NCBI GenBank assembly: GCA_023014365.1
Contig: JAEBUN010000013.1
Span: forward strand, 372,001 to 436,000
Reading direction: 5' to 3'
Source: Lepiota brunneoincarnata
Lineage: Eukaryota > Basidiomycota > Agaricomycetes > Agaricales > Agaricaceae
Length of the DNA: 64,000 nucleotides
Both the position numbers and the translations under genes were made by a program. Shown piece by piece: positions 55,371-64,000 of this stretch (position 1 is the stretch's first letter; every line of letters begins with the position of its first letter). The notes under the pieces are model-generated. The model made no database searches, had not been told where the DNA came from, and saw only the letters and a program-made list of their open reading frames with translations.

Positions 55371-55381
55371 GGTGGGCTCCA
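55371..55381 (-). promoter_or_regulatory. Element C2 candidate PBS
   Basis: On the minus strand TGGAGCCCACC starts two bases after the 5' LTR end (55384), identical to C1 25552-25562. Conservation in both copies supports a tRNA-type PBS. Confidence 0.5.
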
Positions 55382-55383
55382 GA

Positions 55384-56680
55384 TGAAAAGGTGGAGAAAC
55401 TTTCGTTGGTTTTAATATAGATAGTGGGCTTGTTTTCACTAAGCTTAGCCGCAATTTGATAAGCTTAAGCTAATACAAGTGGAATGGGATAGATAATGAA
55501 CAGTTTTGTCTTTTAGGGTGTTCTGGGGGTGCATTCTGACAGCGAAATTCAAGAGAGTAGTGTTTTTAGAGGTTAACAAACAGCTGTTGAAGTTATCTTA
55601 GCCGTACAGTGCAACAATGAAAGGACAATCCCTGCCAATTCAAAGCGCTGGGTCTCTGGTCTCTGGTCTCTGAACTCTGGTCTCTGTCTCTGTCTCTGTC
55701 TCTAGCACTCTGGAACTCTAAACTCTAAACTCTGGTCTCTGTCTCTGTCTCTGGGTTGGTCGACAACCGAAGAAATCACACTTAACGACGCACACTAAAT
55801 AGCCCTCTGAAACCATTCTTGATCACAACTTGCAGACTTGCGTGTGGAAGCGGGGGTGAGACCTCCTCCTTCTTCATGAACAAGTGCGACCATATTTATA
55901 TTGTTTGGATACATACGAGAGATAGTAAATATGAAATAGAAAACAATAAGCTTAATTGTTACAGGCACTGTAGAACATTTTGGAAGGTTCGGCAGCATTT
56001 CTACCTCACCCTGGGTTATGGGTTTTTCTCTGATTAACGAATGGCAATCCAGCCAGATGTGTTCCGTGCTCGTCTGCATTATTCTGCGTCCACGTGAGCG
56101 CGTTAAGTTTCCGGATCAATTATGATCGGAATGTATAGCGGATGGACAATTCCTTGATCCGTTGTAATTAATCTCAGTTAAGCAGTATGCCGAAGTGCCG
56201 GGACCCCCAAAGCACTCGTTAATTAGGAGTCTTTGATATTTCTAGGGTTTTGGGCATCGGGTATTGCCTCCCGAACGTTGGACATTCCATTCCGTGGTCT
56301 GGTCATCATTATTGAACTTGCTATAGACGTAATACGCCTGCGACAGCCACTAGGTACATTCTTTTATGTTCAAACGCATTCGGGTTCATCAGAAAACTGC
56401 TCGTAAGGTCCCTTGATGCGACCGGGGTATACTCGATAGGCTATGTAGAGCCCTGAATCCCTCCGGAGAGCATTCTGATAGCTTGGTAACACTAAGCTTA
56501 GTGATAAGGAGCTGGTTTGAACACTTCCGAGGCTCGAATATCCTCAGTTCAGTCAAACTGGCTACTACGGGATATAGTACCAATCCTCTATAGAGTTCTT
56601 TAATGATATAGCCAATGATTCTATGTAGAGAATCATTCCGGAGTACGGAATTCATGTATAGGCATGAAATCGGCGTATCA
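55384..56680 (-). repeat. Family C LTR, copy 4 (5' LTR of C2)
   Basis: 1297 bp, ends TGAAAAGG and GCGTATCA on the plus strand, followed by ACATTGGAGTCC, which continues D gag. TC/GA hexamer tract at about 55660-55765; four TAAGCTTA palindromes. Confidence 0.92.
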
Positions 56681-57331
56681 ACATTGGAGTCCACATCATA
56701 CCACCAACGAGAGCAGACTGTCGAAGACTACCTAGATACTTCCAAGGTCCTCATCTCCAAGTCTGGATACCAAGACTTCCAAGTTATAGTGGTCAAGTTC
56801 TGCTAAGGTCTATGCCCTTCCATCCAGAATGCCATCACTACCCTCCCAGCAGGCCGTCCCTCAGACTCAGACCCAGAGGCTTGGTACTTGGCAGCATGAC
56901 AGGTAGACTAAGCCCAAATGGCAAATGAGCCATTCTGCTCCAGTACTCGCTCCCTATTCCCACCCCCCTCCAAGCCTCCCACAGGATATGTCAGACTCCT
57001 CCCTGCTATGCCAACAATCAGACCTTTGGCCCTGCCATGCCCCCCTATCCACTTCAACCCCTCTCCAGGAAATCCAGTCCCTATGGACATTGATGCCTCC
57101 AAGCAGAAATCTGGACTCCCCCCGCTCTGCTACTGTTGTAAAAGGCCAGGACATATGAAGGCTGAGTGTCCACTCCATCATAACATCCGGTTCCTGGATC
57201 TGGAGGAATGGGACAAACTGATGCAGAAGTGGAACTTGGAGATGGATGCCCTAGCTGCAACAACTGGAATTCCAAGGGTGGAAGAAGCAGAGTTAGAAGC
57301 TGAAGAGGATTTTCAGCAGTGCGACGGGTGA
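56681..57331 (+). pseudogene. gag: Element D gag, 3' part (after C2)
   Basis: Resumes with TLESTSYHQREQTVEDYL-type capsid sequence. Stops occur at 56804 and near 56898-56910, then the frame runs to 57331. The zinc knuckle CYCCKRPGHMKAEC lies at about 57128-57170. Joined to 42420-43035 it makes a full-length gag for this lineage. It is followed by the protease region. Confidence 0.82.
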
Positions 57332-57531
57332 CTGGTGTGCCCCCGCTGCATTCATGTAATAGGTTCTCGGTTTTGTCGGTAGATGAAATAGAACCTGTTT
57401 CTGGCTCTAAACCAACTCCTGAAGACACACCACCACCCCTGAAAACTTCAGTGTGACGTCCCTGCTGGGAACACCACCTCCCAAAGAGACCAATCATTGC
57501 TTATTCCGACTCGGAATCCAAGTCTCTCCAG

Positions 57532-57852
57532 TTGACAGTAGAACTTGAGACCACCGACTCTGCAGAACGCAAAACAGTCAAAGCATTGGTGGATTCCAGT
57601 GCAACCGGTTCCTTCATTGACCAAGACTTTGTGCATGCTGCTCACCTCAGTACTCGCCACTTATCCAATCCCATCCTGGTGTTCAATGTAGATGGGACTC
57701 CGAACGAGGCTGGACAAATTTCCAAAGTGGTAGATGTGGTCTTATGCTATCAGAACCATGCCAAATGCACACTGTTAGCAGTAACCAAGTTGGGGAAGCA
57801 AGAACTCCTTCTGGGATTCACATGGCTGAAGCTTCATAACCCAGAAATTGAC
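57532..57852 (+). pseudogene. Element D aspartic protease
   Basis: The active-site loop reads LVDSSATGSFID (about 57580-57616) where the family has DSGATGSFID, so the conserved Gly is Ser. The frame runs into LLLGFTWLKLHNPEID and is cut by solo LTR H after TTGAC (57848-57852). It resumes after 58237 with DWQTGEV-like sequence. Confidence 0.82.
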
Positions 57853-58237
57853 TGTTACCTGGGTTAGGGGTTCGCTCTTGAGTAGCATGGCGTTTGTGGC
57901 AGGATGTCGATACAGACTTGGTCTTGTCCTACTAGGTGTGACTTGGAGATGATGGAGCACTATAGTCCAGCCGGTTTAAGGGCAAAGAGATATAGGAGGC
58001 AAGAACTTTATAACACTAAGATAAGGATACACAGTAATGTACTGTATCCTTATATACTTCTAAGTGTGGCTGTACTCCTACTATACTAGTCCGGACCAGA
58101 GTAACTATGAGTCAGAGATAAGCAACATGAGGCATATACTAAGAATAGTCCTTCTGATGTACACTACTGATGGTTTCATAGTGACATGGGAGTATAAGCT
58201 AAATATAACCATCCTTCTGATAAGACTTCTGATAACA
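57853..58237. repeat. Solo LTR H inside D
   Basis: 385 bp, TGTTACCTGGG...TCTGATAACA, with perfect duplication TTGAC (57848-57852 and 58238-58242). Excision in silico rejoins the D coding sequence. Family not otherwise seen here. Confidence 0.88.
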
Positions 58238-60429
58238 TTGACTGGCAAACTGGAGAAGTCAAGTTATCCCGATGCCCCTCACACTGTACAGAATGCCAAG
58301 ACCAGTCGCACGCCAAATGCCATGCCCAAAAACTTCAAGCCAGTTGCATCCATGCCTGCCGACTCGGCCCCTTCCCCACCTTAGATGAAGAAGAGGACGA
58401 GGATGAGCCAGCCCTCCCTACTGAAGAGCTGGAGGAGCCTTTAGAAGATGGGGATTGCATCTTTGCAGTGGGACTCCTCCCTCCAAAGCCCACTCCGGAG
58501 GTGATTGCCACAGGCTCTACCACCCCTCAGCACCTTGCAGAAGCCTTCCTCCAGAATTCCCAGATCGATAGCCCCCAGAATTCCAGCTTCCGAGCACATG
58601 TTCCCCCATATCTTCAGGAGTACGCCGCCATCTTTGCCAAGGAGTCCTTTGACATGCTCCCAGATCACCGACCCTGGGACCATGCAATAGAGCTCGTTCC
58701 GGGAGCAGACCCCAAGGGGTGCAAGGTCTATCCACTGTCCCCTCTCAAATAGAAGGAACTGGACGAATTCCTACAGGAAAACTTGTCTTCCGGTTGGATA
58801 CACCCATCTAAGTCTCCTATGGCTTCCCCAGTCTTCTTCATTAAAAAAAAGGATGGCTGATGGTTCTGTGTGGTATGATGATGAATGATATCTTTCATTA
58901 ACTTATCATGGAAGCAGTTGTAGTTGTCTACCTGGATGATATCCTCATCTTCACCCAGACCTTGGAGCAGCATAGGGATGTTGTTAGGCATGTCATGGAG
59001 ATCCTTCAATGGCACAAGCTCTACCTATGGCTGGAAAAGTGTGAGTTTGAGCGCACTTGCATTGAGTACCTAGGACTCATCATCTCAGAAAACTCTATCG
59101 AGATGGACCTGGTCAAAGTTGCAGGAGTCAAGGAGTGGCCGACCCCCAAGGATAAGTTAGGGCTTCAGTCTTTCCTGGGTTTTACAAACTTCTACCACCA
59201 CTTCATCCAGGACTTCTCCCACATAGCCTGACCCCTCTTTGACCTCACCCAAAACAGCACTACATGGCAGTGGAACTTGGAACAGCAAGCAGCATTTGAC
59301 AGCTTGAAAGCAGCTATCACTTCGGCTCTGGTTTTGGCTTCTCCAGATGATAAGGCATCCTTCTGAGTAGAAGCCAATAGTTTGGATTTTGCCACAGGGG
59401 CTGTACTCTCTCAACTCTCCAGAGATGATAGAAAGTGGCACCCAGTAGCATTCTACTCTAAAGCCTTGTCTCTGGTAGAGCGCAACTACGAGATCCATGA
59501 TAAGGAGATGCTGGCCATTATCCGAGCACTGGAAGAGTGGAGACACTTCCTTTAAGGAGTGTTGGAAAAGTTTGAAATCTGGACAGATCACAAGAACTTA
59601 GAGTATTTCATGACCACTCAGAAGCTAAACTGCCGCCAGGCACATTGGTCCCTCTATCTTTCCTGGTTCAACTTCTCTCTTCACCATCGCCCTGGTCGCA
59701 GCATGGGAAAGTCCAATGCCTTGTCTTGGAGATCTGATCATGGCTCAGGAGCACAGGATAATGCTGACATTATGCTTCTCCCAGCATCTCTCTTTGCAGT
59801 ACGAGCTGTTGACAGGATTTCTCTTCAAGGGGAAGAGCAGGCCCTCCTCTGAGACATCTGCTCTGGAAACCGAGGAGGCGGACAAGAGGAAATGGTGGCC
59901 AAAGCAGCCTGGGAACTCCAGAAGTCTGCAACATGCTCAGTGTGCAGTGCCGAGTGGTCAGAACTGGATGGCTTGCTTCTCTTCCAAGGCAAAATATATG
60001 TTCCAGACAATGCAGCACTCTGCCGACACATTGTAGCCCTTCACCATGATTTGCAAATTGGGGGACATGTGGGCCAATGGAAAACTCTGGAACTTGTCTC
60101 CCAAAACTACTGGTGGTCCAACATGTCTCACTACATTGGTTAGTATGTTTCTACATGCGACCTGTGCCTCCGCGCAAAACCAATCCAGAAACTCCCTGTC
60201 AGAGAACTTCACCCTCTCCCCATTCTGGAAGCCCAATAGGATACCATCAGCGTAGACTTTGTAGTGGAACTCCCAGAGTCCAACGGGTATGATGCTGTCA
60301 TGACTGTGGTTGACTCCGTCTCCAAACGTGCTCATTTCATCCCAACACACACTACCATTACAGCGGACGGAGCAGCATGGCTATTCCTCCATCATGTATG
60401 GAAACTACACGGACTTCCACATCAAGTGG
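58238..60429 (+). pseudogene. pol: Element D RT, RNase H and integrase start, with RT core deleted
   Basis: RT starts with HRPWDHAIEL and [15 protein letters not shown] (about 58810-58856), then jumps directly to VVVVYLDDILIFTQ (about 58918-58945). Palm motifs A and B (about 200 residues) are missing. The connection WPTPKDKLGLQSFLGFTNFY is followed by RNase H with VEANSLDFATGAVLS (D to N at the first acid) and WTDHKNLEYF, then the integrase finger region and SVDFVVELP (about 60250). Stops at 58750, 58858, 59229, 59365, 59554, 59849 and 60142. Cut by the solo A LTR at 60430. Confidence 0.85.
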
Positions 60430-61131
60430 TGTTATGATCCATGCTCCTTCTGTATCTGAGGATAACTGGAGACGGCCTTCAATCACTCTACAAGGTGTCT
60501 GAGACGGCTGGCCTTGCAGAGCTTAGTGGATCACGCTCAATGAGATAACGAGGGAACATGCCAAGTTAAGGCAGAGAGGGTTAACGACCGCTATTAACAA
60601 GATTAAAGCTTAGGGCTTTAATCTCTACTTGTACAGGCCTTATATACCTATGAGACACTATATACTCGTTATAGGTAGTTGGGCTGTTCTACTGGTCATC
60701 CGCAGTCCTGACCATGATGCGCATCCTAACTGATGGCATCCTACTGTTATTTATATTACAATGAGTCAGTGTCCTCGTTCTTACTGCTGTGTGATGTTCC
60801 ATCACTTTCCTCTGACTCATAATCTCCTTCTCCCAATTCTATCTCCATGGAGTCTCCTCCATTCTTGCTCTCCACTCTCTCGGTACTTCCATCTACATTG
60901 GAGGTTGGATTGGTTGATCCATGGCTGTCCTCTTCGTCCTCGGGGTATTCCAGAATATCCTCCAGAGTTATCTCCATTCCCACTTCTCTTGCCAGGTCCT
61001 GCATGGTGTTATAATATTCCCCTTCTTTGGCTTCATACTCCTGTGCTCGTAGCTGGTCTGTGGTCTCTTGTACCCATCTTGTAAAGTTGAATAGTTGTTC
61101 CTGTTCCTCTCAATCCGGACTATTCATAACA
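60430..61131 (-). repeat. Solo LTR of family A inside D integrase
   Basis: 702 bp in minus orientation, TGTTATGATCC...TTCATAACA on the plus strand, with perfect duplication AGTGG (60425-60429 and 61132-61136). It retains the ORF4 frame (60756-61125 minus) with one internal stop from a CGG codon. The self-primer block AAGCTTTAATCT and TATA box are kept. Confidence 0.92.
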
Positions 61132-61995
61132 AGTGGTCTTGGATCGGGGTCCTCAGTTCATTGTGTCATTCACCAGGGAACTCTACCACTTACTTGGAAT
61201 CAAAGGGGCTTCCTCTACAGCATGGCACCCCCAATCAGACGGGCAGACAGAATAGGTCAACCAGGAATTGGACCAATACCTCCAGATCTTTGTCAATGAG
61301 CAACAGAACAATTGGCATGACCTTCTCCCCCTGGCAGAATTTCAGCACAACAACCACATCCATACTTCCACCCAACACTCACCATTCGTCCCAGACACTG
61401 GCCAAAACCCGAGAATGGGGTTTGAACCCTGCCAACGACTGTCTTGGCTGGAAACAGTCAATGAGTTCAAATCCTGGATGGAATCAGCATTGGAGGAGGC
61501 AAGATCGGCACTTGCAAAGTCCAAAGATGACATGGCAAGGTACTACAACCAATGGCAAACCCCAACTCCAGAGTTCAAGCCCAGAGACAAGGTTTTCCTG
61601 GATGCATCGGACATACAAACCACACGACCATCCAAGAAACTCTCACATTGCCGGTTAGGACCCTATGCAATCGACAACCAGGTCAGCTCTAATGCATACC
61701 AACTAAAGCTACCAAAATCCATGAGATGCCTCCATCTGGTCTTCAATGTGGTAAAGCTCACACTTGCTCCCACCGACCCCATTCCTGGATGCCAGCCCAA
61801 ACCACCGCCAGCACCTATCATCATCGAGGATAAGAAGAGTGGGAAGTTGAGGAAATCCTGGATAGCCGCATCCACCAGAGGAGACTCCAGTTCCTAGTGA
61901 AATGGAAGGACTTTGGGATTGAAGAAAACTCCTGGGAATCGGCCAAGGACATCCATGCCCCCGACTGCATAATGGAATTCTATCAACAACACCCA
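61132..61995 (+). pseudogene. Element D integrase core to chromodomain
   Basis: Continues from before the solo LTR with LDRGPQFIVSF (second catalytic D), then HPQSDGQTE, a stop, and VNQELDQYL; so a TAG directly follows the third catalytic acid. The C-terminal part from 61268 is open to about 61895. The chromodomain (EEILDSRIHQRR, FLVKWKDFG, NSWESAKD; about 61835-61960) reads in the next frame. The element's coding part ends near 61990. Confidence 0.85.
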
Positions 61996-62085
61996 GGAGC
62001 TCTGAGACAGATCAGGAGTCTCGCATTTGGCTCAATCCCCTTCTGTGCCCTCAATCTGACCATTGTGCTAAGTTGTCACAACCTT

Positions 62086-62099
62086 GAAGGGGGGGTAGG
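62086..62099 (+). promoter_or_regulatory. Element D polypurine tract
   Basis: GAAGGGGGGGTAGG-like purine run just before the right LTR start at 62100. Confidence 0.55.
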
Positions 62100-62540
62100 T
62101 GTAAGGGGAACTCCAGGTCATTGCTCACAACTGCAGACTCAGAATTCTGATTTCCAGCCTTCCTGCACTCGGAAATCTGATCCCCAGCCCTCCTGCACTC
62201 GGAAATCCGTCCCCCGACACCCCAGTACTTGGAATTCCCTCCTACACCCCTCCAATGCAGACACAAACCCTCACTGGCATGCATGACCCTATCCCGAGCC
62301 CATTCTTGACTGTACTTACTTTAGGCATCCCTGACACCTCACGGCCATTTATGTAGAGTAGATTACTCAACTTGGACCTTACAGCAGGTAGTATAAGTAG
62401 TGTAGGTGAGCTTGGAGAAACCTTACTCAATTCTCTAAGGTTTCTCCCTGCTCAGGTATGTACTTGGTAGAAGTCCAGAAATAACACTAAGGTTTCTCCC
62501 TGCTCAGCCAATGCAACACAGTGACCAGGTCACCCTTACA
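62100..62540 (+). repeat. Element D right LTR
   Basis: 441 bp, TGTAAGGGG...CCCTTACA. It lacks about three 30 bp minisatellite units relative to the left LTR and differs by scattered, mostly transition, changes. Confidence 0.9.
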
Positions 62541-63175
62541 CTACTCCCCTTACTATATAGCTCATGGACTCGAACCCCTCCTACCTTTCAACCTTGCAGA
62601 AGCCACCTATCTTGCTCCTGTTCTCACCAAACCCATCCCCACTGCTGACCTCATTGCCTATAGGGCTATCCAGCTCCAAAAGCATCCCCAGGACCTCAAG
62701 CATGTAAAGGATTTGGTCATCAAGGCATGCTACGACTCTATTCAACAGTTTAACGAGAGGTTTGCCAACACTATCAAGGACTTCAACTTTGATCCTGGCA
62801 CCCTTGGCAACAAGACACAGCCCCACTACTTTGGCCCTATGGTAGTCCTACAATGTACAAAAGGAGGTAGCTACATTCTTGCCAAGCTCAACAGAGCAAT
62901 CTCCAAGCTCCGGTTTGCTGCATTTCGGCTTGTTCCTTACCACCCACACAACATCTGAGCCATCCCACTCACCATGATCACTGACATGTCCCCACAGGAG
63001 CTCAACAAGAACACCTATGATACTGAGCCAACCAGTGACCTGCTTCCACCACTCTGACATCTGATTGACTAGGAAGTCAATATTCAAGTACCCCTCAGAT
63101 GTGAGGGAGGAAACACACCTACGTGCACAGCTTGTTGCATGCTTCCTCCTCACCATTGTCTCATCAGATCCTGAC
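62541..63175 (+). pseudogene. Integrase C-terminal fragment of a further element (G)
   Basis: The frame to 62958 reads SPYYIAHGLEPLLPFNLAEA..., then FDPGTLGNKTQPHYFGPMVVL and [11 protein letters not shown]. It aligns in order with family C integrase ([42 protein letters not shown]) but is clearly diverged, so it is a relative of family C, not a copy. It begins exactly at the D LTR border. The right end is cut by the A copy at 63176. Confidence 0.75.
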
Positions 63176-63874
63176 TGTTATGATCCGTGCTCCTTCTGTA
63201 TCCGAGGATAACTGGAGACGGCCTTCAATCACTCTACAAGGTGTCCGAGACGGTTGGCCTTATAGAGCTTAGTGGATCGCGCTCAATGAGATAACGAGGG
63301 AAGACGCCAAGTTAAGGCAGAGAGGTAAACGACCGCTGTTAACAAGATTAAAGCTTAGGGCTTTAATCCCTACTTGTACAGGCCTTATATACCTATGAGG
63401 TGCTATATACTCGTTATAGGTTACTTGGCTGTTCTACTGGTCGTGCGCAGTCCTGACCATGATGCACATCCTGGCTGATGGCATCCTAGTGTTATTTATA
63501 TTACAATGAGTCAGTACTCTTGCTACTGCTGTGCGATGTTCCATCGCTTTCCTCTGACTCATAATCTTCTTCTCCCGATTGTATCTCCATGGAATCTTCT
63601 CCGTTCTCGCTTTCCATTCTCTCAGTGCTTCCATCCGTATCGGAGGTTGGATCGGTTGATCCATGGTTATCTTCCTCGTCCTCGGGGTATTCCAATATAT
63701 CCTCCAAGGTTATCTCCATTCCTGCTTCTCTCGCCAGGTCCTGCATGGCGGTGTAATATTCTCCTTCCTCGTCTTCGTATTCTTGTGCCCGTAGTTGGTC
63801 TGTAGTCTCCTGTACCCATCTTGTAAAGTCGAACAATAATTCTTGTTCCTCCCGGTCTGGACTGTTCGTAACAT
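63176..63874 (-). repeat. 3' LTR of a second element A copy (A', right edge)
   Basis: 699 bp in minus orientation, TGTTATGATCC...TTCGTAACA on the plus strand. It is continuous with internal A sequence to its right, so it is the 3' LTR of a copy extending beyond 64000. The preceding bases CTGAC (63171-63175) would be its target duplication. Confidence 0.92.
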
Positions 63875-63911
63875 TATCCCCTTCGTAAGGTCTGATGTCC
63901 TCATCAGACAT
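63501..63911 (-). CDS. ORF4 of the second element A copy
   Basis: 136 codons, same length and start as 24640-25050 in A, crossing the LTR border at 63874. Compared with A, the LTR part shows seven synonymous and three nonsynonymous differences (M to T, G to E, E to K). It is acidic with a Ser-rich tail. Function unknown. Confidence 0.6.
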   Translation of the reverse strand: MSDEDIRPYEGDNVTNSPDREEQELLFDFTRWVQETTDQLRAQEYEDEEGEYYTAMQDLAREAGMEITLEDILEYPEDEEDNHGSTDPTSDTDGSTERMESENGEDSMEIQSGEEDYESEESDGTSHSSSKSTDSL

Positions 63912-64000
63912 ATCCTCAGTATAATCCGACAGGCTCTCCTGTAATGTTTGATTCAGCGATGGGGTCCCAGTCGAAGTATGGGTCGGGTTCTGGGGAGTCG
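63912..64000 (-). CDS. C-terminal end of ORF3 of the second element A copy (partial)
   Basis: On the minus strand it encodes the end of ORF3 (SPEPDPYFDWDPIAESN...), stopping 4 nt before the ORF4 ATG as in A. The two base changes seen against A here are both synonymous in the ORF3 frame. Truncated by the window edge. Confidence 0.6.

Larger units (their letters stand above)
43036..56680 (-). mobile_element. Element C2: family C element with an inverted arm
   Basis: The overall orientation is minus: 5' LTR 55384-56680, gag to mid-RNase H 50613-55383. The second arm (rest of RNase H, integrase, antisense gene, polypurine tract; 44332-49317) is flipped to plus and bounded by LTRs 43036-44331 and 49318-50612. 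Outer flanks share ACGT/ACAT (43032-43035, 56681-56684) and the inner junctions share GCGG (44332-44335, and CCGC at 50613-50616), both target duplications. It inserted in D gag. Reading frames are mostly open, with few stops. Confidence 0.88.
41777..62540 (+). mobile_element. Element D: decayed chromovirus with three nested insertions
   Basis: LTR (41777-42307), PBS, gag, protease, RT, RNase H, integrase, chromodomain, polypurine tract, LTR (62100-62540). Removing C2 (43036-56680), solo LTR H (57853-58237) and the solo A LTR (60430-61131) rejoins the coding sequence. RT lacks its catalytic core and several stops exist, so it is dead. The flanks differ (CTTGG on the left, CTACT on the right), so no target duplication is visible. 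The right flank is an integrase fragment of another element. Confidence 0.88.

Overview
The window looks like a transposon-dense stretch of a filamentous basidiomycete (Agaricomycete-like) nuclear genome. The evidence is eukaryotic gene remnants with roughly 35-60 nt GT..AG introns (a Set1-type histone methyltransferase, an MFS sugar porter), Ty3/gypsy elements whose integrases end in chromodomains, TG..CA LTRs with 5 bp target duplications, and C-to-T decay at CpG. No rRNA, tRNA or CRISPR array was recognised. Species cannot be fixed from the sequence alone.

Layout. Bases 1-15999 are host-like DNA with three decayed protein genes: Set1-like (about 6450-9520, minus), an MFS sugar transporter (about 10650-12110, minus) and a multi-TM hypothetical (about 12140-13895, plus). 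From 16000 on, nearly everything is nested LTR elements, labelled here by letter. C1 (16000 to about 34516, plus) is an old, CpG-decayed element; its 5' LTR was split by A (17134-25375, plus), a young and apparently intact chromovirus with TSD ACTCT, and its pol by solo LTR J (28855-29285). F (34517 to about 40698, minus) is a 5'-truncated chromovirus carrying solo LTR I (38027-38687). D (41777-62540, plus) is a decayed chromovirus that received C2 (43036-56680, a second copy of family C with one arm inverted), solo LTR H (57853-58237) and a solo LTR of family A (60430-61131). After D come an integrase fragment of a further element, G (62541-63175), and the 3' LTR end of a second A copy running off the right edge (63176-64000, minus).

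How the parts work together. Element A encodes gag, then pol (protease, RT, RNase H, integrase, chromodomain), then two post-pol ORFs: one with a paired zinc knuckle that recurs in F, and an acidic 136-residue ORF that starts 4 nt later and runs into the 3' LTR. A and D both show a primer-binding site complementary to the predicted 5' end of their own transcript, the signature of Tf1/sushi-type self-priming.

The most unusual system is family C. Between pol and the 3' LTR it carries a spliced gene on the opposite strand (C2: 46540-48990, about ten or more exons) coding for a basic, probably nuclear protein. The whole element, LTRs included, is also studded with the palindrome TAAGCTTA: about 50 copies in the two C elements and none recognised elsewhere in the window. 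An accessory nuclear protein together with a family-specific dispersed motif suggests a self-recognition or anti-silencing module, but that functional link is inference.
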